DNA of 64,000 nucleotides from Variovorax beijingensis (GTDB lineage: Bacteria; Pseudomonadota; Gammaproteobacteria; Burkholderiales; Burkholderiaceae_C). Where the stretch lies: contig NZ_VIVL01000003.1 in the NCBI RefSeq assembly GCF_007828835.1, positions 558,001 through 622,000 on the forward strand, given 5' to 3'. The notes below the pieces were generated by a model. The model did no database searches. It had not been told where the DNA came from and worked only from the letters and a program-made list of their open reading frames with translations. Of the stretch, positions 1 through 8,452 are shown one piece after another; the first letter of the stretch is position 1; every line of letters begins with the position of its first letter. A program made the position numbers and the translations under genes.

Positions 1-1
1 G

Positions 2-118
2 GTGCTGCCGCCCGGCGCGCCCGCGGTGACCGAATACTACGAGCGCGAGGCATACTGGCCTGCCGCAAGCCTCGCGCGTTGGCGTGCGCTGCGCGAGGCC
101 AGGGCTTCCGAAAGCTAG
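2..118 (+). CDS. 3' end of an unidentified protein (cut by window edge)
   Basis: An open frame enters from the left edge and ends at a TAG at 116-118, giving 38 codons. The peptide has the amino-acid balance of a real protein C-terminus (an acidic-aromatic segment TEYYEREAYW, then an Arg-rich helix-like tail). Its stop overlaps the stop of the convergent Sir2 gene, a common arrangement in this packed genome. Too little is visible to name a family. Confidence 0.5.
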   Translation: MLPPGAPAVTEYYEREAYWPAASLARWRALREARASES

Positions 119-861
119 CCGCCCATCCCCGCCACCAGCTGCGGCAGCAGCAGCTCCGCCGCGCCGCGCAGGACCACCGAGGCTGCCTCGTCCAGATGCG
201 GCAGCGGCTCCATGTTGAGCGTGATCAGCCGGGCGCCGCGCGACATCGCGAGCTGCGGCAACTCGGCCGCCGGATAGACCACGGCGGTGCTGCCGACCAC
301 CATGAACACGTCCGACTCCTGCGCGGCCACCTGGGCGTCGTGCAGCACGCCGTGGTTCAGCATCTCGCCGAACATCACGACGTCGGGCCGGGCGCGCGAG
401 GCGCAGCGCATGCAGCGGTGAAAGGGCCAGGGGCCGCGGCGGTTGCCGCAGTGGTCGCAACGCCAACGGCGCAGCGAACCGTGCAGTTCGAGCACGTCCA
501 GCCCGCCCGCGATCGAGAGCAGGCCGTCGACGTTCTGCGTGATCAGGCGCGTGGCGGGGCGCAGCCGCTGCAGCAGCGCGAGCGCCGCGTGCCCGGGGTT
601 CGGCTGGGCGGCCTCGACCGTGTCGAGCCGCCGGGCCCAGAAGCGGGTGAAGCCCTTGGGATCGCGCTGCAGGTCTTCGGCGTGGGAGAACTGCAGTGCG
701 TTCTGGTTCATCCAGAGGCCGTCGGCGTCGCGGTAGGTCGGAATGCCCGAAGCCCTGGACAGTCCCGCGCCGGAGAGCACGGCGATGCGCCGGGCGGCAC
801 CCAGCAGGGCGATGGCGGATTCGACGGGAGACGCGGGGGAAGAAGCGGTGCCCAGGCTCAT
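115..861 (-). CDS. Sir2 family NAD-dependent protein deacylase
   Basis: A sirtuin of 248 residues, which would remove acyl groups from protein lysines using NAD+ in the cytoplasm. The motifs are GAGLSRASGIPTYR (NAD binding, variant of the usual GAGxSxxSGIPDFR), TQNVDGL, ELHG with the catalytic His, and two zinc-binding CxxC pairs (CDHC and CMRC), then VGSTAVVYPAAEL. The chosen ATG (861-859) overlaps the TGA of the upstream IclR gene as ATGA, so the two are probably translationally coupled. A longer open frame runs back to 1137 but its extension lies inside the IclR gene and has no family match. The substrate cannot be inferred. Confidence 0.87.
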   Translation of the reverse strand: MSLGTASSPASPVESAIALLGAARRIAVLSGAGLSRASGIPTYRDADGLWMNQNALQFSHAEDLQRDPKGFTRFWARRLDTVEAAQPNPGHAALALLQRLRPATRLITQNVDGLLSIAGGLDVLELHGSLRRWRCDHCGNRRGPWPFHRCMRCASRARPDVVMFGEMLNHGVLHDAQVAAQESDVFMVVGSTAVVYPAAELPQLAMSRGARLITLNMEPLPHLDEAASVVLRGAAELLLPQLVAGMGG

Positions 862-1721
862 GGATCCAGTGGTGCGGAAGCCTTTCTTCCGGCAGACGTT
901 GCGCCCAGCCGCGCGGAGACCGTGCCCGCGCAGGCCTTGAGCGCGCGTGCGATTTCGCCGTCCCAGGCGGTGTCGAAGATGGCGGCCGGGCCGATGGCCG
1001 TGACCGACAGCACGATGGCGCCGGTGTGGTCGAACACCGGCGCCGCCATCGCGCTGACGCCCTCGATCACCTCGCCCTCGGAGCGGCTGATGCCGTGCGC
1101 GCGCACTTCCTGCAGCTGGCGCTCGAATTCGCTCCACGAGGGCAGCGGCCGCTGCGGCGGCATGCCGGCCGCGGGCGGCTCTTCGCCGGCCTTGCGCAGC
1201 TTGTGCCGCTGGCGCTCGGCGTCGAGCAGCTGCCGGACCGCATCGGCCTCCAGGTAGGCGGCAAAGACGCGGCCCGAAGCGGTGTTGGTGAGCGAGAACA
1301 CCGTGCCGTGCCGCATGTTCACATGCACCGGCGAAGGCGATTCGGCCGTGCGCACGATGGTGGCGCCGCGCGCCCCCCAGACCGCGAGCGCCACCGTGTG
1401 GCCGATGCGCTGCGCCACCTCGGCGATCAGCGGCGTCGCAATATGCACCGGGTCGGCCTGCTGCAGGCTGATGAGCCCCAGTTGCAAGGCCAGCGGGCCG
1501 AGCAGATAGTGGCCGCTGGCGCGGTCCTGCTCGATCAGGCCCAGCCGCCCGAAGCTCACCATGTAGGGATGGGCCTTGGCGGCCGTCATGTCGGCTTCGC
1601 GCGCCAGGTCTTTCAGCGCCATCGGCCGGCCGTGGTGCACCAGTGCACGCAGCAGCTGTCCACCCACTTCGATGCTCTGGATGCCGCGCTGGGCGGCGCG
1701 GTCGGTGTCACTGGCTGCCAT
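858..1721 (-). CDS. IclR family transcriptional regulator
   Basis: 287 residues. The N-terminal winged helix-turn-helix spans roughly residues 15-75 and is followed by the IclR effector-binding domain (about 90-270), recognisable by the segment ending GVSAMAAPVFDHTGAIVLSV. It is transcribed away from the homogentisate gene cluster, with 145 bp between the two starts, so it is the likely local regulator. Two inverted repeats in that gap are candidate operators. IclR proteins of aromatic operons can activate or repress; the sequence does not show which. The effector may be homogentisate or an upstream phenol, by inference only. Confidence 0.88.
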   Translation of the reverse strand: MAASDTDRAAQRGIQSIEVGGQLLRALVHHGRPMALKDLAREADMTAAKAHPYMVSFGRLGLIEQDRASGHYLLGPLALQLGLISLQQADPVHIATPLIAEVAQRIGHTVALAVWGARGATIVRTAESPSPVHVNMRHGTVFSLTNTASGRVFAAYLEADAVRQLLDAERQRHKLRKAGEEPPAAGMPPQRPLPSWSEFERQLQEVRAHGISRSEGEVIEGVSAMAAPVFDHTGAIVLSVTAIGPAAIFDTAWDGEIARALKACAGTVSARLGATSAGRKASAPLDP

Positions 1722-1746
1722 GGCCCGCCTCGGCGTCTGGTTGTTC

Positions 1747-1774
1747 GTTCATGAAGAAGGGATTAGACATGAAC
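1747..1774. promoter_or_regulatory. Inverted repeat, possible IclR site
   Basis: GTTCATG at 1747-1753 and CATGAAC at 1768-1774 form a perfect 7-bp inverted repeat with a 14-bp spacer. It sits 26 bp from the IclR start codon and could be an autoregulatory site. The assignment is inferred from position and symmetry only. Confidence 0.35.
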
Positions 1775-1823
1775 TGATCTCGGGCTTACACTCTCGGAAT
1801 TCGCTAACCGCAAATTCATTTGT

Positions 1824-1839
1824 TTTAGACGAATCTAAA
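1824..1839. promoter_or_regulatory. Palindrome TTTAGA-N4-TCTAAA, candidate IclR operator
   Basis: TTTAGACGAATCTAAA is a perfect 6+4+6 palindrome, AT-rich against a GC-rich background, ending 27 bp before the ATG of the MBL-fold gene. Its size and the divergent promoter setting suit an IclR-family dimer. No convincing -35/-10 pair was found around it. Confidence 0.45.
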
Positions 1840-1866
1840 TTTCGATCCAACCGACGGAGACACACG

Positions 1867-2826
1867 ATGAGCCAAGCCAAGAAATTCGCCAGCCAGGCCG
1901 ACATGGAAGAGAAGAAGATCACCTTCAGCCAGATCTCGGAACACGCCTGGGCCTACACCGCCGAGGGCGATCCCAACACCGGCATCGTGATCGGCGACGA
2001 CTGTGTGTTGGTGGCCGACACCCAGGCCACGCCCGCCATGGCGGCCGACGTGGTGCGCCGCATCCGCGAAGTGACCGACAAGCCCATCAAGTACGTGGTG
2101 CTCACCCACTACCACGCGGTGCGCGTGCTGGGCGCGGCCGGCTACGGTGCCGAGCACATCCTGGCCAGCCAGGACACGCGCGACCTGATCGTGGAGCGTG
2201 GCGAGCAGGACAAGGCCAGCGAGATCGGCCGCTTCCCGCGCCTGTTCCAGAACGTCGAGACCGTGCCGCCGGGCCTGACCTGGCCCACCATGACCTTCAC
2301 GGGCAAGATGACGCTGTGGCTCGGCAAGCTCGAGGTGCAGCTGATCCAGCTGGGCCGCGGCCACACCAAGGGCGACACGGTGGTCTGGTTGCCCGAGGAG
2401 CGCACGCTGCTGTCGGGCGACCTGGTCGAGTTCGGCGCGACGCCGTACGCGGGCGACGCCTACTTCAAGGACTGGCCGCAGACGCTGGACAACATCGCGG
2501 CGCTCAAGCCCGCCGCGCTGGTGCCGGGCCGCGGCGCCGCGCTCACCACGCCGGCCGAAGTGGCCGAGGGCCTGACCGGCACACGCAACTTCATCTCCGA
2601 CGTGTACGCGAGCGTGCAGGAAGGCGTGAAGGCCGGGCGCGACCTGAACACGGTCTACAAGGACACCTACGCCAGGCTCAAGCCCAAGTACAGCCAGTGG
2701 GTGATCTTCGACCACTGCATGCCCTTCGACGTGAGCCGCGCGTACGACGAGGCCTCGGGCCATGCCGATCCGCGCGTGTGGACGGCCGAGCGGGACGTCG
2801 AGATGTGGAAGGCGCTGGAAGGCTGA
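1867..2826 (+). CDS. MBL-fold metallo-hydrolase with a degenerate metal motif
   Basis: 319 residues starting at the ATG after CCGACGGAGACACACG (GGAG ribosome site). The fold is a metallo-beta-lactamase: H81 and H83 of the HxHxDH motif are present, but the following D-H is replaced (V85, R86). H166 (GHTKGD) and D185 (SGDLVEFG) are kept, and the last usual His (GHG) is Arg in PGRGA near 222. So one metal site looks incomplete. It is the first gene of the homogentisate cluster, downstream of the IclR palindrome. A hydrolase acting on an aromatic-pathway thioester or lactone is possible, but the substrate is unknown. Confidence 0.8.
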   Translation: MSQAKKFASQADMEEKKITFSQISEHAWAYTAEGDPNTGIVIGDDCVLVADTQATPAMAADVVRRIREVTDKPIKYVVLTHYHAVRVLGAAGYGAEHILASQDTRDLIVERGEQDKASEIGRFPRLFQNVETVPPGLTWPTMTFTGKMTLWLGKLEVQLIQLGRGHTKGDTVVWLPEERTLLSGDLVEFGATPYAGDAYFKDWPQTLDNIAALKPAALVPGRGAALTTPAEVAEGLTGTRNFISDVYASVQEGVKAGRDLNTVYKDTYARLKPKYSQWVIFDHCMPFDVSRAYDEASGHADPRVWTAERDVEMWKALEG

Positions 2827-2834
2827 CCTGTCCT

Positions 2835-2936
2835 GCTCCCTCCCCTTCCGGGGGAGGGCTGGGGTGGGGGCACGCAGAGCGCCAATTTCGAGCGCCGCCA
2901 GCCCCCATCCCAGCCTTCCCCCAGCGGGGGAAGGAG
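2835..2936. repeat. Long imperfect inverted repeat (intergenic, GC-rich)
   Basis: Two arms of about 37 bp (2835-2871 and 2901-2936) are reverse complements of each other with a few mismatches; each reads approximately GCTCC(C/T)TCCCC...GGGGGAGGGCTGGGGTGGGGGC in one orientation. About 29 bp separates them. RNA from it would fold into a long hairpin between the MBL gene and the FAD hydroxylase gene. It looks like a dispersed intergenic element rather than a simple terminator, since no T-run follows. Confidence 0.7.
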
Positions 2937-2961
2937 CAATACAAAGACACGGAGACAACAC

Positions 2962-4599
2962 GTGATCGACTATCAAAGCCTGCGCTTCGACTACAGGCGC
3001 CACGCCGATCAGGACGCTTCCACGCCCGCCCATCACCCGGTCGTGGTCGTCGGCGCCGGCCCGGTCGGCCTCGCGCTGGCCATCGACCTGGCGCTGCGCG
3101 GGATTCCCGTGGTGCTGCTCGACAACGACAACACTCTTTCCAGCGGCTCGCGCGCGATCTGCTTCGCCAAGCGCACGCTCGAGATCTTCGACCGCCTCGG
3201 CTGCGGCGACCGCATGGTCGACAAGGGCGTGTCGTGGCACGTGGGCAAGGTGTTCTTCCACGACGAGCAGGTCTACCGCTTCGACCTGCTGCCCGAGCCC
3301 GGCCACGAGCGCCCGGCCTTCATCAACCTGCAGCAGTACTACGTCGAGGGCTACCTCGTCGAGCGTGTCGCCACGCTGCCGCTGATCGACCTGCGCTGGA
3401 ACCACAAGGTCACGGGCATCGAGCAGCGCGGCGACAGCGCGCTGCTCACCATCGAAACGCCCGAGGGCAGCTACCGGCTGGCCGCCGATTACGTCGGCGC
3501 CTGCGACGGCTCGCGCTCCAACCTGCGGCAATTGATGGGCCTCGAAGCCAAGGGCCGCACCTTCCGCGACCGCTTCCTGATCGCCGACATCACGATGGAT
3601 GCGGACCTGCCGACGGAGCGGCGCTTCTGGTTCGACCCGCCGTTCCATCCCGGCCAGAGCGTGCTGCTGCACAAGCAGGCCGATGCCATGTGGCGCGTGG
3701 ACTTCCAGCTCGGCTGGGACGCCGACCCGGTGGAAGAACGCAAGCCCGAGAACATCACGCCGCGCGTACGCGCGCTGCTCGACAGCATCGGCTTCGAGGG
3801 CGTGCAGTTCCAGATCGGCTGGGCCAGCGTCTACACCTTTGCGTGCCAGCGCATGGAGCGCTTTCGCCACGGCCGCGTGCTGTTCGCGGGCGACTCGGCG
3901 CATGGCGTGTCGCCCTTCGGCGCGCGCGGCGCCAACTCGGGCGTGCAGGACGCCGACAACCTGGGCTGGAAGCTCGCGGCCGTGCTCCAGGGCGAGGCGC
4001 CCGACGCGCTGCTCGACAGCTATGCGAGCGAGCGCGAATACGCGGCCGACGAGAACATCCGCAACTCCACGCGCGCCACCGACTTCATCACGCCCAAGAG
4101 CGAGGTGAGCCGGCTGTTCCGCGACGCGGTGCTGGAGCTCACCAAGCGCCACGCCTTCGCGCGCACGCTGGTCAACAGCGGGCGGCTCTCGGTGCCTGCG
4201 GTGCTGCGCGACTCGCCGCTCAACACGCCCGATGCCGATGTGTTTGCGGGTGCGATGGTGCCCGGCGCCGCGGCGGCCGATGCGCCCATCGTGCGCGCCG
4301 ACGGCGGCAGCGGCTGGCTGCTGCGCGAATGCCACGTGGCGCAGTTCACGGCGCTGCTGTTCGGCACCGGCGGGGCGGTCGAGCGCAGCCTGCAGGCGCT
4401 GAAGGCTTGCGACCTTCCGCTGCACGTCGTGCGCGTGCAAGGCGCAACGCCCGCAGGCGAGCTCGCCGTGCAGCGCTACGACGCGCAGCCCGGCACCGTC
4501 TACCTGCTGCGGCCCGACCAGCATGTGTGCGCGCGCTGGCGGCAACCCACGGCAGAAAACATCCGCGCAGCCATCGGCCGCGCACTGGCCAAGGCATGA
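2962..4599 (+). CDS. FAD-dependent aromatic hydroxylase (MhpA/PheA-like)
   Basis: 545 residues from a GTG start. The FAD-binding GxGxxG is at residues 31-36 (GAGPVG), and the second flavin motif GDSAHGVSPFGARGAN lies near 309, as in class A flavoprotein monooxygenases such as 3-(3-hydroxyphenyl)propionate hydroxylase. A C-terminal thioredoxin-like tail is suggested by the length. It stands just upstream of homogentisate dioxygenase, so a ring hydroxylation that feeds homogentisate (for example from a hydroxyphenylacetate) is a reasonable inference, but this family has many phenolic substrates. It overlaps the next gene as ATGA. Confidence 0.85.
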   Translation: MIDYQSLRFDYRRHADQDASTPAHHPVVVVGAGPVGLALAIDLALRGIPVVLLDNDNTLSSGSRAICFAKRTLEIFDRLGCGDRMVDKGVSWHVGKVFFHDEQVYRFDLLPEPGHERPAFINLQQYYVEGYLVERVATLPLIDLRWNHKVTGIEQRGDSALLTIETPEGSYRLAADYVGACDGSRSNLRQLMGLEAKGRTFRDRFLIADITMDADLPTERRFWFDPPFHPGQSVLLHKQADAMWRVDFQLGWDADPVEERKPENITPRVRALLDSIGFEGVQFQIGWASVYTFACQRMERFRHGRVLFAGDSAHGVSPFGARGANSGVQDADNLGWKLAAVLQGEAPDALLDSYASEREYAADENIRNSTRATDFITPKSEVSRLFRDAVLELTKRHAFARTLVNSGRLSVPAVLRDSPLNTPDADVFAGAMVPGAAAADAPIVRADGGSGWLLRECHVAQFTALLFGTGGAVERSLQALKACDLPLHVVRVQGATPAGELAVQRYDAQPGTVYLLRPDQHVCARWRQPTAENIRAAIGRALAKA

Positions 4600-4808
4600 G
4601 GACCACCATGCAACAGCAACGACAACTGATCACCGCACCGAACCTCGATGCGCCCGACGATTTCTACGAGGCGCTGATCGAGGCGCACCAGGGGCTTTCC
4701 ACCGAGGAGAGCCACGCCTTCAATGCGCGGCTCGTGCTGGTGCTGGCCAACCACATCGGCTCGCTGGCCGTGCTGCGCGAAGCCTTCGAGGCCGCACGCG
4801 GCAGCTGA
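4596..4808 (+). CDS. DUF2783 domain small protein
   Basis: 70 residues; ATG 4596 overlaps the TGA of the hydroxylase gene. The peptide (DDFYEALIEAHQGLSTEESH then a helical NARLVLVLANHIG segment) matches the small DUF2783 family, which is typically found beside FAD hydroxylases in aromatic operons. An alternative ATG lies at 4608. Its function is not known; tight coupling to the hydroxylase suggests an accessory role. Confidence 0.7.
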   Translation: MRTTMQQQRQLITAPNLDAPDDFYEALIEAHQGLSTEESHAFNARLVLVLANHIGSLAVLREAFEAARGS

Positions 4809-4856
4809 ACCCGCGCACTCCAACCTCATTCATCGCGCTTTTCGAAAGAGAACCCC

Positions 4857-6170
4857 ATGACGAACCCCATCGACGATACCGAACGGCGCTACCAGAGCGG
4901 CTTCGGCAACGAGTACGCCTCGGAAGCCGTTGCCGGTGCCCTGCCGCAGGGCCGCAACAACCCGCAGCGCGCGCCCTTCGACCTCTACACCGAGCTGCTC
5001 TCGGGCACCGCCTTCACCGCGCCGCGCCATGAGAACCGCCGCACCTGGCTGTATCGCCGGCAGCCTTCGGTGGTGTCGGGCCGCTACCAGCCGTATGCGC
5101 AAGCACACTGGACCACCGGCGCCGACCGCGAGATCGCGCTGCCGCCCGAGCCGCTGCGCTGGCACCCGATGCCGCTCGACGGCGGGGCGGCCGAGGCGGA
5201 CTTCATCGACGGCATGCGCACCATCGCGGCCAACGGCGATGCGGAATCGCAGGTGGGCATCGGCTCGCTCATGTACCTCGCGGGCCGATCGATGGAGCGC
5301 CGCGCCTTCGTCAACGCCGACGGCGAGATGCTCATCGTGCCGCAGCAGGGCCGCCTCGTCATCACCACCGAACTCGGCGTGCTCGACGTGAAGCCCGGCG
5401 AAATCGCGCTGCTGCCGCGCGGCATGGCGTTCAAGGTGGCCTTGCCCGACGGTCTCTCGCGCGGCTACGTCTGCGAGAACTACGGCGCGCAATTCCGCCT
5501 GCCCGAGCTCGGCCCGATCGGCTCCAACGGCCTGGCCAACGCGCGCGACTTCCAGGCCCCCGTGGCGGCCTTCGAGGAAGACGGCGGCGCCTACGAGCTG
5601 GTGAAGAAATTCGGCGGCCGCTTCTGGAAGGCGCCGGCCAAGCAGTCGCCTTTCAACGTGGTCGCCTGGCACGGCAACCTGGCGCCGGTGAAGTACGACA
5701 CCGCCAACTTCATGGTGATCGGCTCCATCAGCTTCGACCATCCCGATCCGTCGATCTTCACCGTGCTGACCTCGCCGAGCGACACGCCCGGTACCGCCAA
5801 CTGCGATTTCGTGATCTTCCCGCCGCGCTGGATGGTGATGGAGAACACCTTCCGTCCGCCATGGTTCCATCGCAACCTCATGAGCGAATTCATGGGCCTG
5901 GTGCTCGGCGAATACGACGCCAAGCCGGGCGGCTTCAAGCCCGGCGGCGCGAGCCTGCACAACTGCATGGTGCCGCACGGCCCCGACGAGGAAGCCTTCG
6001 ACAAGGCCACGCATGCCGACCTCAGGCCGCACAAGCTGGACAACACGCTGGCCTTCATGTTCGAGAGCCGCTTGCGCTTCATTCCGACGGACTTCGCGCT
6101 CAAGAGCCCCGCGCTCGACACCGACTACGCCGACTGCTGGGCGGGTCTCAAGGACCAGTTCAAGCCATGA
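4857..6170 (+). CDS. hmgA: Homogentisate 1,2-dioxygenase
   Basis: 437 residues, the usual length. It opens homogentisate to maleylacetoacetate with O2 and Fe(II). The N-terminus [13 protein letters not shown] is characteristic of the family. The iron-binding region is visible as [10 protein letters not shown] (His about 338, Glu about 344) and NCMVPHGPD (His about 374), in line with the His-Glu-His set of known enzymes. It is followed by a Bug protein (ATGA overlap) and then fumarylacetoacetase; maleylacetoacetate isomerase is not in the window. Confidence 0.97.
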   Translation: MTNPIDDTERRYQSGFGNEYASEAVAGALPQGRNNPQRAPFDLYTELLSGTAFTAPRHENRRTWLYRRQPSVVSGRYQPYAQAHWTTGADREIALPPEPLRWHPMPLDGGAAEADFIDGMRTIAANGDAESQVGIGSLMYLAGRSMERRAFVNADGEMLIVPQQGRLVITTELGVLDVKPGEIALLPRGMAFKVALPDGLSRGYVCENYGAQFRLPELGPIGSNGLANARDFQAPVAAFEEDGGAYELVKKFGGRFWKAPAKQSPFNVVAWHGNLAPVKYDTANFMVIGSISFDHPDPSIFTVLTSPSDTPGTANCDFVIFPPRWMVMENTFRPPWFHRNLMSEFMGLVLGEYDAKPGGFKPGGASLHNCMVPHGPDEEAFDKATHADLRPHKLDNTLAFMFESRLRFIPTDFALKSPALDTDYADCWAGLKDQFKP

Positions 6171-7144
6171 AGAACGCATTCGCCATCACGCGCCGCACGG
6201 CCGCCATCGCCCTGCTCGCCGTGCCCTTGCTCGCGGCGCACGCGGCGGACTTCCCGTCGAAGCCCATCCGCTTCATCGTGCCCTACACGCCCGGCGGCAC
6301 CACCGACCTGGTGGCGCGCACCGTGGGCCACCAGGTCTCGCAGAAGCTGGGCCAGCCGGTGCTGATCGACAACCGCGGCGGTGCGGGCGGCAACATCGGC
6401 ATGGATGCCGTGGCCAAGGCTGCGCCCGATGGCTACACCATCGGCTTCGGCGCCATCTCGACCAATGCGCTCAACCCGCACATCTACAAGGCCATGGCCT
6501 TCGATCCGCGCCGCGACTTCACCGCGATCAGCCTGCTGGGCACCTCGACCATCGTGCTCGAAGTCCCCGCGAGCTCGCCGATCAAGTCGGTGTCCGACCT
6601 GATCGCGGCCGCGAAGAAGAACCCCGGCCTGCCCTACGCCACGGCTGGCGCCGGCACCTCGATGAACCTGGCGGGCGTGATGTTCGCGCAGATGACCGGC
6701 ACCGAGCTCGTGCACGTGGCCTACAAGGGCAGCGGCCCGGCCATCACCGACATGCTGGGCAACAACATCGGCCTGATGTTCGACAACCTGCCGGCGTCGC
6801 TGCCGCACATCCAGGCCGGCAAGCTGCGCGCGCTGGCGGTGGCGGGGCCGGCGCGCTCGCCCTCGCTGCCCGAGGTGCCGACGATGGCCGAGGCCGGGCT
6901 CAAGGGCTATGCGCTGGACCCATGGTTCGGCGTGTACGGTCCCGCGAACCTGCCGGCGCCCATCGTGAAGGCGCTGAACGAAGCCTTCGTCGAGGCGCTC
7001 GCGATGCCCGAGGTGAAGGCCAGGCTGCAGCAGGCCGGTTTCTCGCCGCGCGGCTCGACCGCGCAGGAGCTGGCCACGCTCACGCAAACCGAATACCAGC
7101 GCCTCGGCGACGTCGCCAGGAAAGCCGGCATGACCGCCGACTGA
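6167..7144 (+). CDS. Bug/TctC-type periplasmic binding protein
   Basis: 325 residues. A signal peptide covers about residues 1-26 (two Arg, then an Ala/Leu core ending AHA). The mature part begins [19 protein letters not shown], the hallmark of the tripartite tricarboxylate transporter receptor (Bug) family, and carries the later [20 protein letters not shown] segment. It overlaps hmgA by ATGA and precedes fahA, so it probably binds an aromatic acid or an organic acid of this pathway. No TctA or TctB membrane partner lies nearby. Confidence 0.9.
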   Translation: MKNAFAITRRTAAIALLAVPLLAAHAADFPSKPIRFIVPYTPGGTTDLVARTVGHQVSQKLGQPVLIDNRGGAGGNIGMDAVAKAAPDGYTIGFGAISTNALNPHIYKAMAFDPRRDFTAISLLGTSTIVLEVPASSPIKSVSDLIAAAKKNPGLPYATAGAGTSMNLAGVMFAQMTGTELVHVAYKGSGPAITDMLGNNIGLMFDNLPASLPHIQAGKLRALAVAGPARSPSLPEVPTMAEAGLKGYALDPWFGVYGPANLPAPIVKALNEAFVEALAMPEVKARLQQAGFSPRGSTAQELATLTQTEYQRLGDVARKAGMTAD

Positions 7145-7169
7145 ACCGAATCTCAAAGAAAGACATGCC

Positions 7170-8444
7170 ATGAGCACCACCGTACTGAACGCCACCCACG
7201 ACCCGAAGCTGCGCAGCTGGGTCGCCTCCGCCAACGAAGCCGGCTGCGACTTCCCGATCCAGAACCTGCCCTTCGGCCGCTTTCGCACAGCCGGCAGCAG
7301 TGAAGCTTTCCGCATCGGCGTGGCCATCGGCGACCAGGTGCTCGACCTGAAGGCTGTCGGCCTGGTCGATACCGACGACATGAACGTGCTGATGAACGCG
7401 AGCGTGAGGGAGCGCCAGGCCCTGCGCACGGCCATTTCTGCGGGCCTGGCCGAAGGCAGCAGCCAGCAGGCCGCATGGTCCAAGGCGCTGCTGCCGCAGG
7501 CCAGCGCCGAAATGACCGTGCCCTGCCGCATCGGCGACTACACCGACTTCTACACCGGCATCCACCACGCCACCACCATCGGCAAGCTGTTCCGCCCCGA
7601 CCAGCCGCTGATGCCCAACTACAAATGGGTGCCGATCGGCTATCACGGCCGTGCCTCGTCGATCGGCGTGAGCGGGCAGATCTTCAAGCGCCCGCATGGG
7701 CAGACCAAGGCGCCGGATGCGGCCGAGCCCGGCTTCGGTCCTTCGAAGCGGCTCGACTACGAACTGGAACTGGGTTTCTTCGTCGGCCGCGGCAATGCGC
7801 TCGGCGAGCCGATTGCCATCGCCGAGGCCGAAGACCACCTGTTCGGCGTGGCGCTGCTCAACGACTGGTCGGCGCGCGATATCCAGGCCTGGGAGTACCA
7901 GCCGCTGGGCCCTTTCCTTTCAAAGAATTTCGCAAGCGCGCTGTCGCCGTGGATCGTGACGATGGAGGCGCTGGCGCCGTTCCGCGCCCGCTTCGAGCGG
8001 CCCGCGGGAGATCCGCAGCCGCTGCCCTATCTGGACGCGCCCTCGAACCGCGAAGGCGGCGCGCTCGACATCACGCTCGAGGTGCTGCTGCAGACCGCGA
8101 AGATGCGCGCCGAAGGCCTGGCGCCCGCGCGCCTCACGCGCGGCAACACCACCGAGGCCGCCTACTGGACCGCCGCGCAGCTGGTCGCGCACCACACGGT
8201 GAACGGCTGCAACCTGCAACCCGGCGACCTGCTGGGCTCGGGCACGCTCTCGGGCCCCAAGCCCGACGAGGCCGGCTCGCTGATCGAGCTCACGCAGGGC
8301 GGCAAGCAGCCGATCACGCTGCCCAACGGCGAGAAGCGCACCTTCCTCGAGGACGGCGACACGCTGGTGATCCGCGGCTGGTGCGAGCGCGCGGGCGCGG
8401 TGCGCATCGGGCTGGGGGAGGTCAGCGGGACCGTGGTGGCTTAG
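7170..8444 (+). CDS. fahA: Fumarylacetoacetase
   Basis: 424 residues. It hydrolyses fumarylacetoacetate to fumarate and acetoacetate, the last step of the homogentisate route. The catalytic region reads DYTDFYTGIHHATTIG (about 123-138), followed by the metal-binding ELELGFFVG (about 197) and NDWSARDIQAWEYQPLGPF (about 230). The ATG follows AAAGAAAGACATGCC. The gene is convergent with mrdA, whose stop is 8 bp away, with no clear terminator between them. Confidence 0.96.
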   Translation: MSTTVLNATHDPKLRSWVASANEAGCDFPIQNLPFGRFRTAGSSEAFRIGVAIGDQVLDLKAVGLVDTDDMNVLMNASVRERQALRTAISAGLAEGSSQQAAWSKALLPQASAEMTVPCRIGDYTDFYTGIHHATTIGKLFRPDQPLMPNYKWVPIGYHGRASSIGVSGQIFKRPHGQTKAPDAAEPGFGPSKRLDYELELGFFVGRGNALGEPIAIAEAEDHLFGVALLNDWSARDIQAWEYQPLGPFLSKNFASALSPWIVTMEALAPFRARFERPAGDPQPLPYLDAPSNREGGALDITLEVLLQTAKMRAEGLAPARLTRGNTTEAAYWTAAQLVAHHTVNGCNLQPGDLLGSGTLSGPKPDEAGSLIELTQGGKQPITLPNGEKRTFLEDGDTLVIRGWCERAGAVRIGLGEVSGTVVA

Positions 8445-8452
8445 GGCAAGAC

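Noticed and set aside
1825..4545. A 906-residue open frame on the minus strand
   Set aside because: It lies antisense to the MBL and hydroxylase genes, has only Ala/Arg/His-rich low-complexity content, and is a product of high GC.
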